Below, piece by piece: positions 44,354 to 54,236 of a stretch of DNA of 64,000 bases. The notes below the pieces were generated by a model. The model had not been told where the DNA came from. It worked only from the letters and a program-made list of their open reading frames with translations, and ran no database searches. The position numbers and the translations under genes are program-made. The DNA is from Gemmatimonadota bacterium (GTDB taxonomy: Bacteria; Gemmatimonadota; Gemmatimonadetes; Gemmatimonadales; Gemmatimonadaceae): contig JACQBG010000016.1 of assembly GCA_016194585.1 (NCBI GenBank), positions 25,765 through 89,764 of the forward strand, in the 5' to 3' direction. Each line of letters opens with the position of its first letter. Position 1 is the stretch's first letter.

Positions 44354-45639
44354 CCGACCCCTTGATGGTAGACGACCGAACCCTCCACGAGGGTACAAAG
44401 GACGCGTCCCATGAGCGTCATACCCGCGTACGGGGTGTTCCGCCCCTTGGTCCGGAAGCCCTTGGGGTCCACCGTCCACTCGGCGGCGGGGTCGAAGACG
44501 GTCACATCGGCGGCGATGCCGCGGCGGAGGGCGCCGCCCGGCAGGTGGAACAGCTTGGCCGGCGCGCACGACATGCGGTCGATGAGCGTCGCGAGCGAGA
44601 TGATGCCCGGCTTCACGAGCCAGGTCACGTTCACCGGGAGCGCCGTCTCCAGCCCGATGATGCCGTTGGGCGCGTCGCTGAACTCGCGCTCCTTCTCGTC
44701 GTAGTGGTGCGGCGCGTGGTCGGTGGCGATCACGTCGATCGTCCCGTCCTTCACGGCCTCCTGTACGGCGCGGACGTCGTCGGCGGTGCGCAGCGGCGGG
44801 TTCATCTTCGCGTTGGTGTCGTACCCCTCGACCGCATCTTCGGTGAGCGAGAGATGGTGCGGGCACGCCTCGGCGGTGACGCGGATCCCCCGGTCCTTCC
44901 CCCACCGGATGAGGTCTACCGACCCGCGCGTGCTCATGTGGCAGAGGTGCACGTGCCCGCCGGTGAGCCGGGCGAGGAGGATGTCGCGGATCGCCATGAT
45001 CTCCTCGGCTTCCGCAGGGATCCCCTTGAGTCCGAGCCGCGCCGAGACGATCCCCTCGTTCATCGCGCCGCCGAGGGCGAGCGTCGGGTCCTCGCAGTGG
45101 TCGGCGACGGGGATGCCGAAGGTGCGCGCGTATTCGAGCGCCGTGCGCATGAGCTGCGAGCTGACGACGGGCTTGCCGTCATCGCTCACGGCGACGGCCC
45201 CTGCCCCCACCATCTCGCCGAACTCGGCCAGCCGTTCCCCCCTCTGGCCGATCGAGATCGCGCCGATGGGATAGACGCGCGCCGCGCCGGCGGCGCGTCC
45301 CTGCTTGAGCACGAAGCCGACCGCGGCCTGGTTGTCGGTGACCGGATCGGTGTTCGGCATCGCGCACACGGCGGTGAAGCCGCCGGCGGCCGCGGCGCGC
45401 GCCCCCGTGGCGATCGTCTCGACGTCCTCGCGCCCCGGCTCGCGCAGGTGGCAGTGCACGTCGATGAAGCCCGGCGAGACGACCTGCCCCGTGCAGTCGA
45501 TGACGGTGGCGCCGTCGGGGCCGGCGATGTTGCCGCCCACGCTCTCGATCTTCCCGTCGCGCACGAGCAGGTCGCCGACGGCGTCGAGGTTGCTCGACGG
45601 ATCGAGCAGCCGGCCACCCTTGAGCAGGATGTCGGTCAC
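44350..45639 (-). CDS. pyrC: Dihydroorotase, 429 aa
   Basis: This enzyme cyclises carbamoyl aspartate to dihydroorotate in pyrimidine synthesis. It is the class I (long) form. Metal ligands are visible in [10 protein letters not shown] (HxH), [21 protein letters not shown] and [23 protein letters not shown] and the C-terminal [13 protein letters not shown] are family-typical. GTG at 45639 overlaps the pyrB stop as GTGA. Confidence 0.96.
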   Translation of the reverse strand: MTDILLKGGRLLDPSSNLDAVGDLLVRDGKIESVGGNIAGPDGATVIDCTGQVVSPGFIDVHCHLREPGREDVETIATGARAAAAGGFTAVCAMPNTDPVTDNQAAVGFVLKQGRAAGAARVYPIGAISIGQRGERLAEFGEMVGAGAVAVSDDGKPVVSSQLMRTALEYARTFGIPVADHCEDPTLALGGAMNEGIVSARLGLKGIPAEAEEIMAIRDILLARLTGGHVHLCHMSTRGSVDLIRWGKDRGIRVTAEACPHHLSLTEDAVEGYDTNAKMNPPLRTADDVRAVQEAVKDGTIDVIATDHAPHHYDEKEREFSDAPNGIIGLETALPVNVTWLVKPGIISLATLIDRMSCAPAKLFHLPGGALRRGIAADVTVFDPAAEWTVDPKGFRTKGRNTPYAGMTLMGRVLCTLVEGSVVYHQGVG

Positions 45640-46592
45640 GCGCCCCCCTTCGCCGCTTCGGCGAGGCGCGGCGAGTTGCCGGCGAGCAGGTAGAGCACGG
45701 CCATCCGCACGGCGACGCCGTTGGTGACCTGCTCGAGGATGACGCTGTGCGGGCCGTCGGCCACGTCGGAGTCGATCTCGACGCCGCGGTTCATGGGTCC
45801 GGGGTGCAGGATGAGGATGTCGCGCGGCGCGCGGTCGAGCCGCTCGCGGGTGACGCCGAAGACGCGGTTGTACTCGCGCAGGCTGGGGATGTAGCCGGCC
45901 TGCATGCGTTCGAGCTGGAGGCGGAGGACGTTGAGCGCGTCGGCCCACTCGATGGCCTGCTCGATGCGGTCGAACACGTGCACGCCCATCTGCTCGATGG
46001 CGCTCGGGAGGAGCGACCGCGGGCCGCACACGGCCACCTCGGCGCCCAGCTTGGTGAGCCCCCAGATGTTGCTCCGCGCGACGCGCGAATGGAGCACGTC
46101 GCCACAGATGCAGACGCGCTTCCCCTTGAGCGTGCCGAACCGCTGCCGAAGGGTGAGCAGGTCGAGCAGTCCCTGTGTGGGATGCTCGTGCGTGCCGTCG
46201 CCGGCGTTGATGACGTTGCTCTCGATGCGCTCGGCGAGGAAGCGCGCCGCGCCCGAGGACTGGTGGCGAATGACGACCATGTCGATCCGCATCGCCTCGA
46301 GGTTGCGCGCCGTGTCGACGAGGGTCTCCCCCTTCGACACGCTCGACGCGGCGATGGCGATGTTGACCGTGTCGGCCGACATCCGCTTCTCGGCGAATTC
46401 GAACGACGTGCGGGTGCGCGTCGACGCCTCGAAGAACAGGTTCACGATCGTCGCGCCGCGGAGCGTCGGCACCTTCTTGATGGTGCGCTCCGAGATCTCC
46501 TTGAGCGGCTCGGCGGTGTCGAGGACGAGGGAGATCTGCTCGGCGGAGAGGTGCTCGAGACCGAGCAGGTCCTTGCCGAGCGGGGACGTCAC
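45636..46592 (-). CDS. pyrB: Aspartate carbamoyltransferase catalytic subunit, 318 aa
   Basis: PyrB joins carbamoyl phosphate and aspartate. The carbamoyl-phosphate loop is [13 protein letters not shown] (about 53-65), with [11 protein letters not shown] and [14 protein letters not shown] also intact. There is no pyrI in the window. With PyrB-PyrC adjacency a PyrB-PyrC complex, as in Aquifex, is possible. GTG at 46592 overlaps the pyrR stop. Confidence 0.97.
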   Translation of the reverse strand: MTSPLGKDLLGLEHLSAEQISLVLDTAEPLKEISERTIKKVPTLRGATIVNLFFEASTRTRTSFEFAEKRMSADTVNIAIAASSVSKGETLVDTARNLEAMRIDMVVIRHQSSGAARFLAERIESNVINAGDGTHEHPTQGLLDLLTLRQRFGTLKGKRVCICGDVLHSRVARSNIWGLTKLGAEVAVCGPRSLLPSAIEQMGVHVFDRIEQAIEWADALNVLRLQLERMQAGYIPSLREYNRVFGVTRERLDRAPRDILILHPGPMNRGVEIDSDVADGPHSVILEQVTNGVAVRMAVLYLLAGNSPRLAEAAKGGA

Positions 46593-47140
46593 GACGCCAC
46601 CATCGCGCTGAGCGACACTTCGTCCTTGCCGTCGAGTTCGACGACGGCCACGTCGACGCGCTCGCCGGCGGGCACGTCGACGTGCTTGCCGACGACGTCG
46701 GGCTGGATGGGGAGTTCGCGGCCGCCGCGGTCGACGAGCACAGCGAGCGACACCTTGGCCGGACGGCCGAAGTCGGCGAGTTCGTCGAGCGCGGCGCGGA
46801 TGGTGCGACCGGTGAAGAGCACGTCGTCGACGATCACGACGTGCACCCCCTCGATGCCGACCGGGAGATGCGTCTTGCCGACGACGGGGCGCGGCCCGAC
46901 GGTCTGGAGGTCGTCGCGATAGAGCGTGATGTCGAGGGCGCCGATCGGGACGTCGGTCCCTTCGCGGGCCTTGATCACCGCGGCGATGCGTCCGGCGATC
47001 TGCACGCCACGGCGCTGGATGCCGACGAGGACGAGGCGCTCGGTGCCGTCGTTGCGCTCGATGATCTCATCGGCCATGCGCGTCACCGTGCGCTCGACGG
47101 CGCGGGCGCTGAGGACGATCGTGTGCGGTGCGTTGGCCAT
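46589..47140 (-). CDS. pyrR: PyrR: pyrimidine operon regulator / uracil phosphoribosyltransferase, 183 aa
   Basis: PyrR is a type I phosphoribosyltransferase fold; some members bind pyr mRNA to cause attenuation. The PRPP loop [19 protein letters not shown] is intact and [14 protein letters not shown] and TLYRDD are family-typical. ATG at 47140 has only a weak ribosome binding site. The gap to the divergent glycosyltransferase is only 84 bp and holds no antiterminator/terminator leader. RNA-based control at this site therefore looks unlikely. Confidence 0.95.
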   Translation of the reverse strand: MANAPHTIVLSARAVERTVTRMADEIIERNDGTERLVLVGIQRRGVQIAGRIAAVIKAREGTDVPIGALDITLYRDDLQTVGPRPVVGKTHLPVGIEGVHVVIVDDVLFTGRTIRAALDELADFGRPAKVSLAVLVDRGGRELPIQPDVVGKHVDVPAGERVDVAVVELDGKDEVSLSAMVAS

Positions 47141-47224
47141 GTCGAACGTGGAATATGCCCGCCGGAGCACGGAAAATGAAGACGCCCGTTGCGTGGCACC
47201 CGCCGTGCCGGCGAGCTTGAAAGG

Positions 47225-47980
47225 ATGAACGGACCCGCCGCCCCGCACCTCAGCCTGATCGTCCCCTGCTACAACGGCGAGGATCGCCTGCCGGCGGCCC
47301 TCGCCCAGCTCGAGGCGTTCCTGACGGCGCAGCCGTACTCGTGGGAGTTGATCCTCGTCGACGACCACAGCGCCGAGCCCGCGGCGCGGTTGCTGCGGGA
47401 GTGGGCGGCGGGCCGGCCGAACGTGTCGGTGCTGCGCAACGAGCGGAACAGCGGCAAGGGGGTGAGCGTCGGCCGTGGCATGCTCGCGGGGCGTGGGGCG
47501 TACCGCGTGTTCACCGACGCCGACCTCGCCTACCCACCGTCGGAGGTGAACAAGATCCTCGCCGACCTCGAGGGAGGTTCTGACGTGGCGATCGCCTGCC
47601 GCGTGCTCCCGGAATCGCGGTATCTGATGAGCCCGAGCTTCTTCCATTACCTGTACACCCGTCACGTGATGAGCCGCGTGTTCAACGCGATGGCGCGCGC
47701 CGTGCTGCTGCGCGACGTGCTCGACACGCAGGCGGGACTCAAGGGATTCACCGCGAAGGCGGCCGAGGTGGTGTTCCCGCGCCTGACCATCCCGCGGTTC
47801 GGCTTCGACGTCGAGGCGTTGTTCGTCGCGCAGAAGCACGGCTTCCGGGTGAAACAGACGGCGGTGTTCTTCCGCTACGACGAGGAGCCGACGACGGTGC
47901 GCTTCACCCAGAGCGCGATCACGATGGCCGGCGAGCTGTTGCAGGTGCGGCTCAACGACTGGCGGGGGAAGTACGACTGA
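47225..47980 (+). CDS. GT2-family glycosyltransferase (dolichyl-phosphate mannosyltransferase-like), 251 aa
   Basis: A single GT-A domain begins [19 protein letters not shown], with [11 protein letters not shown] and the DxD-like [20 protein letters not shown] and [12 protein letters not shown] match polyprenyl/dolichyl-phosphate sugar synthases. There is no C-terminal membrane extension. It probably loads a sugar on undecaprenyl phosphate. ATG at 47225 has GGCGAG about 8 bases upstream. It ends just before the reading frame of the YdjC-like deacetylase. Confidence 0.88.
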   Translation: MNGPAAPHLSLIVPCYNGEDRLPAALAQLEAFLTAQPYSWELILVDDHSAEPAARLLREWAAGRPNVSVLRNERNSGKGVSVGRGMLAGRGAYRVFTDADLAYPPSEVNKILADLEGGSDVAIACRVLPESRYLMSPSFFHYLYTRHVMSRVFNAMARAVLLRDVLDTQAGLKGFTAKAAEVVFPRLTIPRFGFDVEALFVAQKHGFRVKQTAVFFRYDEEPTTVRFTQSAITMAGELLQVRLNDWRGKYD

Positions 47981-48002
47981 CGCCGCGCTCCCGGCGCGCC
48001 GG

Positions 48003-48818
48003 CTGATCGTCAACGCTGACGATTTCGGCTTCACGCCGGCGGTCACGCAGGGGATCGTCGAGGCGCACGAGGCAGGGTCGGTCACGGCGACGACGATGCT
48101 GGTGCGGCAGCCCGGCTGGGATCACGCGGTGCGCGCCGCGCGGGCGACGCCGTCACTCGACATCGGGTTGCACTTCAATGCGCTGGTCGGCGCACCGTTG
48201 GTCGCGGCGACATCGCTCACCGACCGGCGCACCGGACGCTTCCTCCCGCTCCCCTCGCTCGTCGTCCGTGCGCTGCGCGGCGGCGTCGATGCGGCCGAAG
48301 TCGAGGCCGAATGCGAGGCCCAGTTCGCGGAGCTCCGTGCCGCAGGCATCGCACCGACGCACATCTATTCGCACCGGCACACGCACGCGCTGCCGGGGCT
48401 GCGCGCCGCGGTGGCCCGCGTCGCCGTGCGCCATGGCGTGGCGCTGCGCCGTCCGCTCGAGTCGCCGCGGTGGTTCCCGCTCGATCTTGCCGCGCAGTTG
48501 CATCGCGGCGTGGTGCAGCTCGCGTGGCGGTCGACGGCCCCCCGTCGCGCCGAGGCGCGCAGCACCGATCACTTCGTCGGCATCTCGCTGCAGGGTGGCA
48601 CGCGGTTCGACGAGCGCCTCGACGTCGTGCTCGCGTCGCTGCCGCACGGTGCGACGGAATTGATGGTGCACGTCGGGCACGCCGACGACGCGCTGCGCGC
48701 GATCGATCCGTCGAACACCTGGCAGCGCGAGCGCGAGCTCGCCGCGCTCACGGCCCGGCCGCTACGCGCGCGCCTCGAGGGGTCGGGCGTCGCCCTGGTC
48801 GGCTTCCGCGATCTCTGA
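48003..48818 (+). CDS. YdjC/ChbG-family carbohydrate deacetylase; no canonical start codon for its conserved N-terminus
   Basis: This is a metal-dependent deacetylase-like domain of the ChbG type (chito-oligosaccharide de-N-acetylation). The metal-binding start [18 protein letters not shown] lies at 48003-48056. Later ligands are in IGLHFNAL and [15 protein letters not shown]. The first ATG, GTG or TTG in this frame is at 48096, after the essential NADDFG motif. The frame is open upstream into the GT2 gene. A CTG at 48003, another unusual start or a frameshift from the GT2 gene is needed. The end overlaps the convergent GT87-type gene by 57 bp. Confidence 0.75.
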   Translation: MIVNADDFGFTPAVTQGIVEAHEAGSVTATTMLVRQPGWDHAVRAARATPSLDIGLHFNALVGAPLVAATSLTDRRTGRFLPLPSLVVRALRGGVDAAEVEAECEAQFAELRAAGIAPTHIYSHRHTHALPGLRAAVARVAVRHGVALRRPLESPRWFPLDLAAQLHRGVVQLAWRSTAPRRAEARSTDHFVGISLQGGTRFDERLDVVLASLPHGATELMVHVGHADDALRAIDPSNTWQRERELAALTARPLRARLEGSGVALVGFRDL

Positions 48819-49997
48819 GCTCCCGCGGTCACGGATGAGGCCGAGCAGTTCGGCCTGCATCACGAGCCAGAGCGGGATGAGCGGCACCGTCTTGAGCATG
48901 TACTTCACGTAGTACGCCTTGTAGAGCGCGCGCGGCATCAGGTCGGTCGACGCGAGGTTCACGACGACGAGCGCGAACGCGAAGAGCGCGGTGCGCCAGC
49001 CGGCCCGCGGCGAGGCGACCACCCAGAGCGCGGCGCCGATCATGGCGATCGAATACGACGGCGACTCGGCCTGGTGGTTGAAGAGCACGCAGAAGACGAG
49101 GATCGAGGCGAGGAAGCGCGTACGGAACAGGCGCTCGCCGTAGCGGCGCCAGCCGACCGCGAGCGGCAGGAGGAGGATGGCCATCCCGGCGAGCTGCACC
49201 GGCCAGTGCGGCCAGTCCACCCCCCACCACACCCGGAACTGCCCCATGATCCCCGCATAGAGGTCGGCGCCGCCGGTCCCGTATCGGGTGAGCGGCACGG
49301 CGTCGTGCGACTCGATCGCGAACCACGACCGATATTGGTCGCGCAACGACGCCGGGGTCGTCGCGAGGAGCGGCACGAGGGTGCCCACGACGAACACGCC
49401 CGCGGTCACGAAGGCGAAGCGTACCTTGCGCGGGTGGAAGATGGCCCCGGCGAGCGCCGCCACGGGGAAGAGCTTCACGAACGCGCCGACGGCGATGGCC
49501 GAGGCGGCCGCGACCTGCCCGCGCCGTTCGTACGCGTCCCACGCGAGCAGCATGAGACCGGCGCAAAGCGCGTTCGTCTGGCCGCGCTGCAGGTCGCCGA
49601 CGACCGAGATCCACGCCAGGCCGAGCGCCACGGCTGCCTGACGGGGGGGAAGGAGCCGCGTGTAGCCGGCCCACACGGCAAGCGCGCAGACGGTGGCGAA
49701 GAGCGCGTAACCCACCACCGCGCTTGGCGCGGCGAACGGGGTGAAGAGCAACGCGAAGGTCGGACTGTACTTGAAGAAGTCGGCGTGTTCGAGCGGGTAC
49801 GCCGCGTACAGGTCCTGCCCGGCGCGCAGGTGGCGCGCCGCGGCGGTGAAGATCGCGAAGTTGTTCTCGGTCGAGACGAGCGTGCGCTGGACGGCGACGG
49901 CGACGGCGGTGAGGAGATAGAGCGCGAGGAGCCAGCGGGTCGGATCGCGTCGCGCGACCGCCGGGGTGTCCGCCGCCGGGAGAACGGGCTCTTGCAT
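48762..49997 (-). CDS. GT87-like (DUF2029) membrane glycosyltransferase, 411 aa
   Basis: This polytopic protein has about ten membrane helices. The first external loop segment STENNFAIFTAAARHLRAGQDLYAAYPLEHADFFKYSP has the Asp/Tyr/Pro pattern of polyprenyl-phosphate-mannose-dependent transferases (GT87, PimE-like). With the adjacent GT2 enzyme, which could make the polyprenyl-linked sugar donor, it would complete a periplasmic glycosylation pathway; this is inference. ATG at 49997 has no obvious Shine-Dalgarno site. Confidence 0.83.
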   Translation of the reverse strand: MQEPVLPAADTPAVARRDPTRWLLALYLLTAVAVAVQRTLVSTENNFAIFTAAARHLRAGQDLYAAYPLEHADFFKYSPTFALLFTPFAAPSAVVGYALFATVCALAVWAGYTRLLPPRQAAVALGLAWISVVGDLQRGQTNALCAGLMLLAWDAYERRGQVAAASAIAVGAFVKLFPVAALAGAIFHPRKVRFAFVTAGVFVVGTLVPLLATTPASLRDQYRSWFAIESHDAVPLTRYGTGGADLYAGIMGQFRVWWGVDWPHWPVQLAGMAILLLPLAVGWRRYGERLFRTRFLASILVFCVLFNHQAESPSYSIAMIGAALWVVASPRAGWRTALFAFALVVVNLASTDLMPRALYKAYYVKYMLKTVPLIPLWLVMQAELLGLIRDRGSSEIAEADQGDARPLEARA

Positions 49998-50036
49998 AGG
50001 GAGCGAAAGCTCGCCGACGATCTCCGGAAATGAAAG

Positions 50037-50058
50037 CGGCGCGCCCTCAGGCGCGCCG
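50037..50058. terminator. GC hairpin between the 58-residue gene and the GT87-like gene
   Basis: CGGCGCGCC (50037-50045), a CTCA loop and GGCGCGCCG (50050-50058) form a perfect 9-bp stem, located 36 bp downstream of the small gene on the minus strand. No T-run is visible. Confidence 0.5.
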
Positions 50059-50093
50059 TTCGCTCGCTGCCCCGCCCCGTTGCCGCCCGGGGG

Positions 50094-50270
50094 TCAGGCC
50101 GCGGCGCAACCGACCACCGGCGTCTCGGGCCGGGCGAGGTACACCGTCTCGCCGAACTTGCCGAGCGGTTCCCGCAGCACCGGGTGCGGGATGATCCCCA
50201 CCACGCGCCCGCGTTCGTCGAACACGCAGAGCGAGGCTCCGGTCGTCAGCATCGTCTTGAGCGTCCCCAT
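50094..50270 (-). CDS. Small protein, CBS-half-like, 58 aa
   Basis: The minus strand encodes MGTLKTMLTTGASLCVFDERG followed by RVVGIIPHPVLREPLGK and a tail ending CAAA. The ribosome binding site GGGGAGGTGA is one of the strongest in the window, three to four bases before the ATG. The segment CVFDERGRVVGIIPH resembles the beta-beta unit of half a CBS domain. It is far too short for a CBS pair. It may dimerise or bind another protein. It lies between the divergent hybrid kinase and the GT87-like gene. Confidence 0.7.
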   Translation of the reverse strand: MGTLKTMLTTGASLCVFDERGRVVGIIPHPVLREPLGKFGETVYLARPETPVVGCAAA

Positions 50271-50419
50271 CGGTCACCTCCCCTCGTCCAGGCCCATCGA
50301 TCCTCTCACCCCATCCGACACCGGCGGTGGCGCAAAGGTTTCTCCGGCCATTGCGCACGGTCGGGGAGCGATGGTCTATTGGGCGGAGCAAGGACCGACG
50401 ACGGCCTCCGCCAAGGACC

Positions 50420-52921
50420 ATGACCAGTCTCTCGACGTTGACGCACCGACTCAAGGACACGACTACCGCGCATCCCGCGAGCCGCGTGCTCACGCAGTTC
50501 GCCATCGTCGTCTTCGCGGTGCTCGGCGTCGGGCTGCTGCTCGGCAAGCTGGCGGTCGACACGGTGATCTCGCAGGTCGAGCACGAGGAGATCAACGACT
50601 CGATCGCGCGCACGCGGTTGGCGCTCTCCCGGCGCGAGCGGCGGGCACGGCGTCAGGTCGAGAGCATCGCCGAGAACGCGCGCACCAAGGAGCTGATCGC
50701 CGGGCACCTCACCAAGGCGCGCGCCGAGAGTTTCGCGCTCGACTTCTTCGAGAGTCCGCTGCCGCTCGACTACGAGTTCGTGATCATGCTCTCGTCGGCG
50801 GGCGACACCGTGTTCACCTGGCGGCTCCCGGGCTCCGTCCCTCCGCCACAGGCATCGACCTACCAGGCCGTCGTCCCGCTCGCCGACCGCCTCGGGGGCC
50901 TCGGGGCCGGCTGGATGCGCGAGAACGACCTGGTCTACCTGCTCAGCGCCGCCGCGGTGCGCTCGGGCGTCGCCGGCGACAGCATCACGCGGGGGCACGT
51001 CATCGTGGGACGGGCCCTCACCGGGGCCACGCTCGACGAGATGCGCCGCGACCTGCGCCTCGACGTGCACCTCCTCCCGCCGAACGCGCCGCTCCCGCCG
51101 AACCCGCAGCACTCCGAGACGATCGCCAACGGCGACAGCGTCCGCATCCTCATCGAGCTGCCGGGGATCGGTCGCGCCCGCGCGGCGGTCGTCGAGGTGC
51201 ACGACACGAGGACGGGGCTCGCCGACATCGCGCAGGGCACGCTCGCCGGCGCCCTGCTCCTCCTGTTCTTCGGCACGCTCGCCGTCGTGCTCGTATGGCG
51301 GTACGGACGCCGCTTGCTCCTCACGCCGCTGCACAACATCGCGCTCGAGATCGTGGCCATGAACGGCCGCGGCGAACTCGCGCCGATCCACAGTCCGCCC
51401 CCCACGTCGGAGTGGGCGCTCTTCGTCACGACGTTCAACGACACGGTGCGGTCGCTGCGCGACACGGAGCAACGCTATCGCGCCCTCTTCGACCGGAGCG
51501 TCGATCCGTTCTTCCTCATCGACGCCGAGAGCGGCGTCGTCATCGACGCGAACCCAGCGGCCGCGGCGATGACCGGCGTGCCGCGCGAGATGCTCCGGGG
51601 CGCGCCGCGCCCGGCGGCGATCTGCGCGACGCCGTCCGCCGGCGCCCTCCGGCTCGTCCGCCCCGACGGCGCGTCGCAGACGTGGGGCGTCGTCGAGACG
51701 CCGGTGCAGTTCGCCGGCCGCGAGATGCGGCTCGTCGCGTATCGCGACCTCACCGACCGCGAGGCCCTCGCGCAATCGCAGAAGATGCAGGCCATCGGGT
51801 CGCTCGCGGGCGGGATCGCGCACGACTTCAACAATCTGATGGGATCGGTGCTGGCGGGGGTGCGTGTGGCGCGCGACGCCGCGCCCGCCGACGCGCGCGC
51901 CCTCTCGGCGCTCGACACGATCGAGCATGCCGGGCGGCGCGCCGCGGAACTGACCCGCCAGTTGCTCGGGCTCAGCGCGCAGGAATCGGTCGTCCGCATC
52001 CCGGTGGAGGTCGGCGTCTGCATCGGCAACATCGTCCGCATGTGCGAGAGCACGTTCGACCCGCGCGTGCGGTTCGACGTGCACGTGCCGGAACGGCTCG
52101 GCGCGATCGACGGCGACCCGGGACAGTTCGAGCAGGCGCTGCTCAACCTCTGCATCAACGCGCGCGACGCCATGCCGTCGGGTGGGACGCTGCGCGTCTC
52201 GGCCCGCGAGGCCGACGTCGACGCGACGACGGCGCTCGGACTGCGCGACATCCAGCCGGGCCGCTACGTCGTGGTGAGCGTGGCGGACGACGGCACAGGG
52301 ATGAGCGACGAGGTGAAGTCGCGGATCTTCGAGCCCTTCTTCACGACGAAGGGGCCGGGCAAGGGCACCGGACTGGGTCTGGCGATGGTCTATGGGTTGC
52401 TCCAGAACTCCGGCGGCACGGTGACCGTCGACTCGGCGCCCGGCGCCGGCACCCGCTTCGACCTGTACTTCCCCGTCTCGAGGAACCAGGCGGCCCCGGC
52501 CGCGCCGGCCCCGGTGGTGACGCGGGTCCCTGCCCCGGCCGACGCCGTTCGCCCGCGCGTGCTGCTCGCCGACGACGAGCCGGGACTGCGCGAGATGGTG
52601 CGCATGCTGCTCGAGAGCGAGGGCTTCGACGTCGACGAGGCCGCGAACGGCGCCGAGGCGCTCGCGGCGATCGAGCGCGACCCCTCGCGCGTCGGCGTGG
52701 TGCTGCTCGACGTCCAGATGCCGGTGATGGACGGCGTCGAGGCGTTCGCGCGCATCCGCGCGCTCGCTCCCGGCGTGCCCGTCGTCCTCGGCACGGGGTA
52801 CGTCGGTGACCACGAGCTGTCGGACATCCGCGCCCTCGGCGCCGACGATCTCCTCACGAAGCCGTACGACATCCCCCACCTGCTCGACCGGCTGACGCAG
52901 CTCGCCGCGGCCCGCCGCTGA
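50420..52921 (+). CDS. Hybrid sensor histidine kinase with PAS and C-terminal receiver, 833 aa
   Basis: The order is: membrane helix (about 25-45), a large extracytoplasmic sensor region (to about 275), a second helix (about 280-300), a HAMP-like linker, a PAS domain (about 355-455, [20 protein letters not shown]), HisKA with His468 ([12 protein letters not shown]), HATPase_c ([34 protein letters not shown]) and a receiver with Asp764 ([13 protein letters not shown]). The HDFNN type of H box is typical of hybrid kinases. ATG at 50420 has AAGGA upstream. The signal and partner are unknown. It ends 1 bp before the convergent amidohydrolase gene. Confidence 0.93.
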   Translation: MTSLSTLTHRLKDTTTAHPASRVLTQFAIVVFAVLGVGLLLGKLAVDTVISQVEHEEINDSIARTRLALSRRERRARRQVESIAENARTKELIAGHLTKARAESFALDFFESPLPLDYEFVIMLSSAGDTVFTWRLPGSVPPPQASTYQAVVPLADRLGGLGAGWMRENDLVYLLSAAAVRSGVAGDSITRGHVIVGRALTGATLDEMRRDLRLDVHLLPPNAPLPPNPQHSETIANGDSVRILIELPGIGRARAAVVEVHDTRTGLADIAQGTLAGALLLLFFGTLAVVLVWRYGRRLLLTPLHNIALEIVAMNGRGELAPIHSPPPTSEWALFVTTFNDTVRSLRDTEQRYRALFDRSVDPFFLIDAESGVVIDANPAAAAMTGVPREMLRGAPRPAAICATPSAGALRLVRPDGASQTWGVVETPVQFAGREMRLVAYRDLTDREALAQSQKMQAIGSLAGGIAHDFNNLMGSVLAGVRVARDAAPADARALSALDTIEHAGRRAAELTRQLLGLSAQESVVRIPVEVGVCIGNIVRMCESTFDPRVRFDVHVPERLGAIDGDPGQFEQALLNLCINARDAMPSGGTLRVSAREADVDATTALGLRDIQPGRYVVVSVADDGTGMSDEVKSRIFEPFFTTKGPGKGTGLGLAMVYGLLQNSGGTVTVDSAPGAGTRFDLYFPVSRNQAAPAAPAPVVTRVPAPADAVRPRVLLADDEPGLREMVRMLLESEGFDVDEAANGAEALAAIERDPSRVGVVLLDVQMPVMDGVEAFARIRALAPGVPVVLGTGYVGDHELSDIRALGADDLLTKPYDIPHLLDRLTQLAAARR

Positions 52922-52922
52922 C

Positions 52923-54236
52923 CTAGGGCTTCGGCGGCTTCGGCCTCGCGCGGAATTCCTCGTAGAACTTCGTCTGCCGGTCGACGAGCGGCACCTGTTC
53001 GCCACGGATGAACAGGTACTTCACGTGGCTGCGTGGATCCATCGGGTCGCCGGTCGACACGAAGAGGTTCGCGACCTTCCCGGTCTCGATGCTGCCGAGT
53101 TGGTCGCCGACCCCCCAGATGCGCGCCGCATTGATCGTGACGGCCCTGAGCGCGTCGTCAGGCGCGAGGCCGAAGCCCTCCGTGATCCCGACCTGGAACG
53201 GCAGGTCGCGCACGTCGCTCGCCCCGGTCGTCTGGAACGCGATCTGCACGCCGGCCTTCACGAGCACGCCGGGGTTCGCGTAGATCTCGTCGTACGCCGA
53301 CGAGGCGTCGGGTTCGCGGTACGTCGGGCCGACCACCACCGGCACCTTGCGCGCGGCGAGCGTGTCGGCGAGTCTCCATGCCTCGGCCGCACCACGGATG
53401 ACGGGCTTGAGCTTGAACTCGTCGGCCAACCCGAGGGCGCCGCGGATCTGCGCCGCCGTCTCGGCGTCGAACACCACCGGCAGCTCGCCGCGCACGAACG
53501 GGACCATCGCTTCCATCGCGAGGTCGGTCCGCTGCGTGCCCGGCTGACCGGCGGCGAGCTTCGTCTTCACATCCGAATAGGCCTTCGCCCGCGCGAAGTA
53601 CTCGTGCAACTCCGTCACCGCGATGGCGGGGTCGAGCGCCTCGCCGCCGAAGCGGCCGCCGCGGCCACCGCGGCCGCCGCCGATGCGCGGATAGTTCACG
53701 ACCAGCGCGGCCTGTCGCTTCACCGCCATCTGGTCGCCCGTCCATCCGCTGAGATCGATCAGCGATGCCGTCCCGGCGATGATCCCGCCGGTCGGCGCCG
53801 TGAGGACGCTCGTGATGCCGTTGTATCGCGACACGGCGATGTGCTCCGAATGCGGATTCACCGCCGTGAGCGCCACGTCGTGCGGATTGAACGGCCCGAC
53901 CTCCACGAGGTCGTCCCCTCCCGGCACGGAGCCGATCTCGGTGAGACCGAGCCGCGTGCCGGAATCGATGAGTCCCGGGTACACGAACATGCCCGTGCCA
54001 TCGATCACCGTGGCGCCGGGCGGCGTGTCGACCGACGCGCCGACCGCGGCGATGCGTCCCTTCGAGAGGACGACCGACCCGCCGGTGATGCGCGGCCCCG
54101 TGACGGGCACGATCGTCGCGTTGCGGATGACGTAGGCGTCGGCCGGCTTCGGTGCTCCCGGCGTGATCTGCGCGCCGAGCGGCGCCGCGACGGCGGCCGC
54201 GGCGGCGAGACGGAGGAGCAGTGCGCGCGGCATCAT
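52923..54236 (-). CDS. Secreted amidohydrolase-fold protein lacking the HxH metal motif, 437 aa
   Basis: The signal peptide is residues 1-23 (ending PLGAQ). The body has the amidohydrolase outer beta-sandwich start (AYVIRNATIVPVTG, GGSVVLSKGRIAAVG) and VYPGLIDSGTRLGL where active enzymes have GLIDxHxH. The C-terminal APDDALRAVTINAARIWGVGDQLGSIETGKVANLFVSTGDP is typical of the family. With the HxH lost it is probably not a normal metallo-hydrolase. A GGGRGGRGGR stretch sits mid-protein. ATG at 54236 overlaps the previous stop. It is the last of three co-transcribed paralogues. Confidence 0.87.
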   Translation of the reverse strand: MMPRALLLRLAAAAAVAAPLGAQITPGAPKPADAYVIRNATIVPVTGPRITGGSVVLSKGRIAAVGASVDTPPGATVIDGTGMFVYPGLIDSGTRLGLTEIGSVPGGDDLVEVGPFNPHDVALTAVNPHSEHIAVSRYNGITSVLTAPTGGIIAGTASLIDLSGWTGDQMAVKRQAALVVNYPRIGGGRGGRGGRFGGEALDPAIAVTELHEYFARAKAYSDVKTKLAAGQPGTQRTDLAMEAMVPFVRGELPVVFDAETAAQIRGALGLADEFKLKPVIRGAAEAWRLADTLAARKVPVVVGPTYREPDASSAYDEIYANPGVLVKAGVQIAFQTTGASDVRDLPFQVGITEGFGLAPDDALRAVTINAARIWGVGDQLGSIETGKVANLFVSTGDPMDPRSHVKYLFIRGEQVPLVDRQTKFYEEFRARPKPPKP

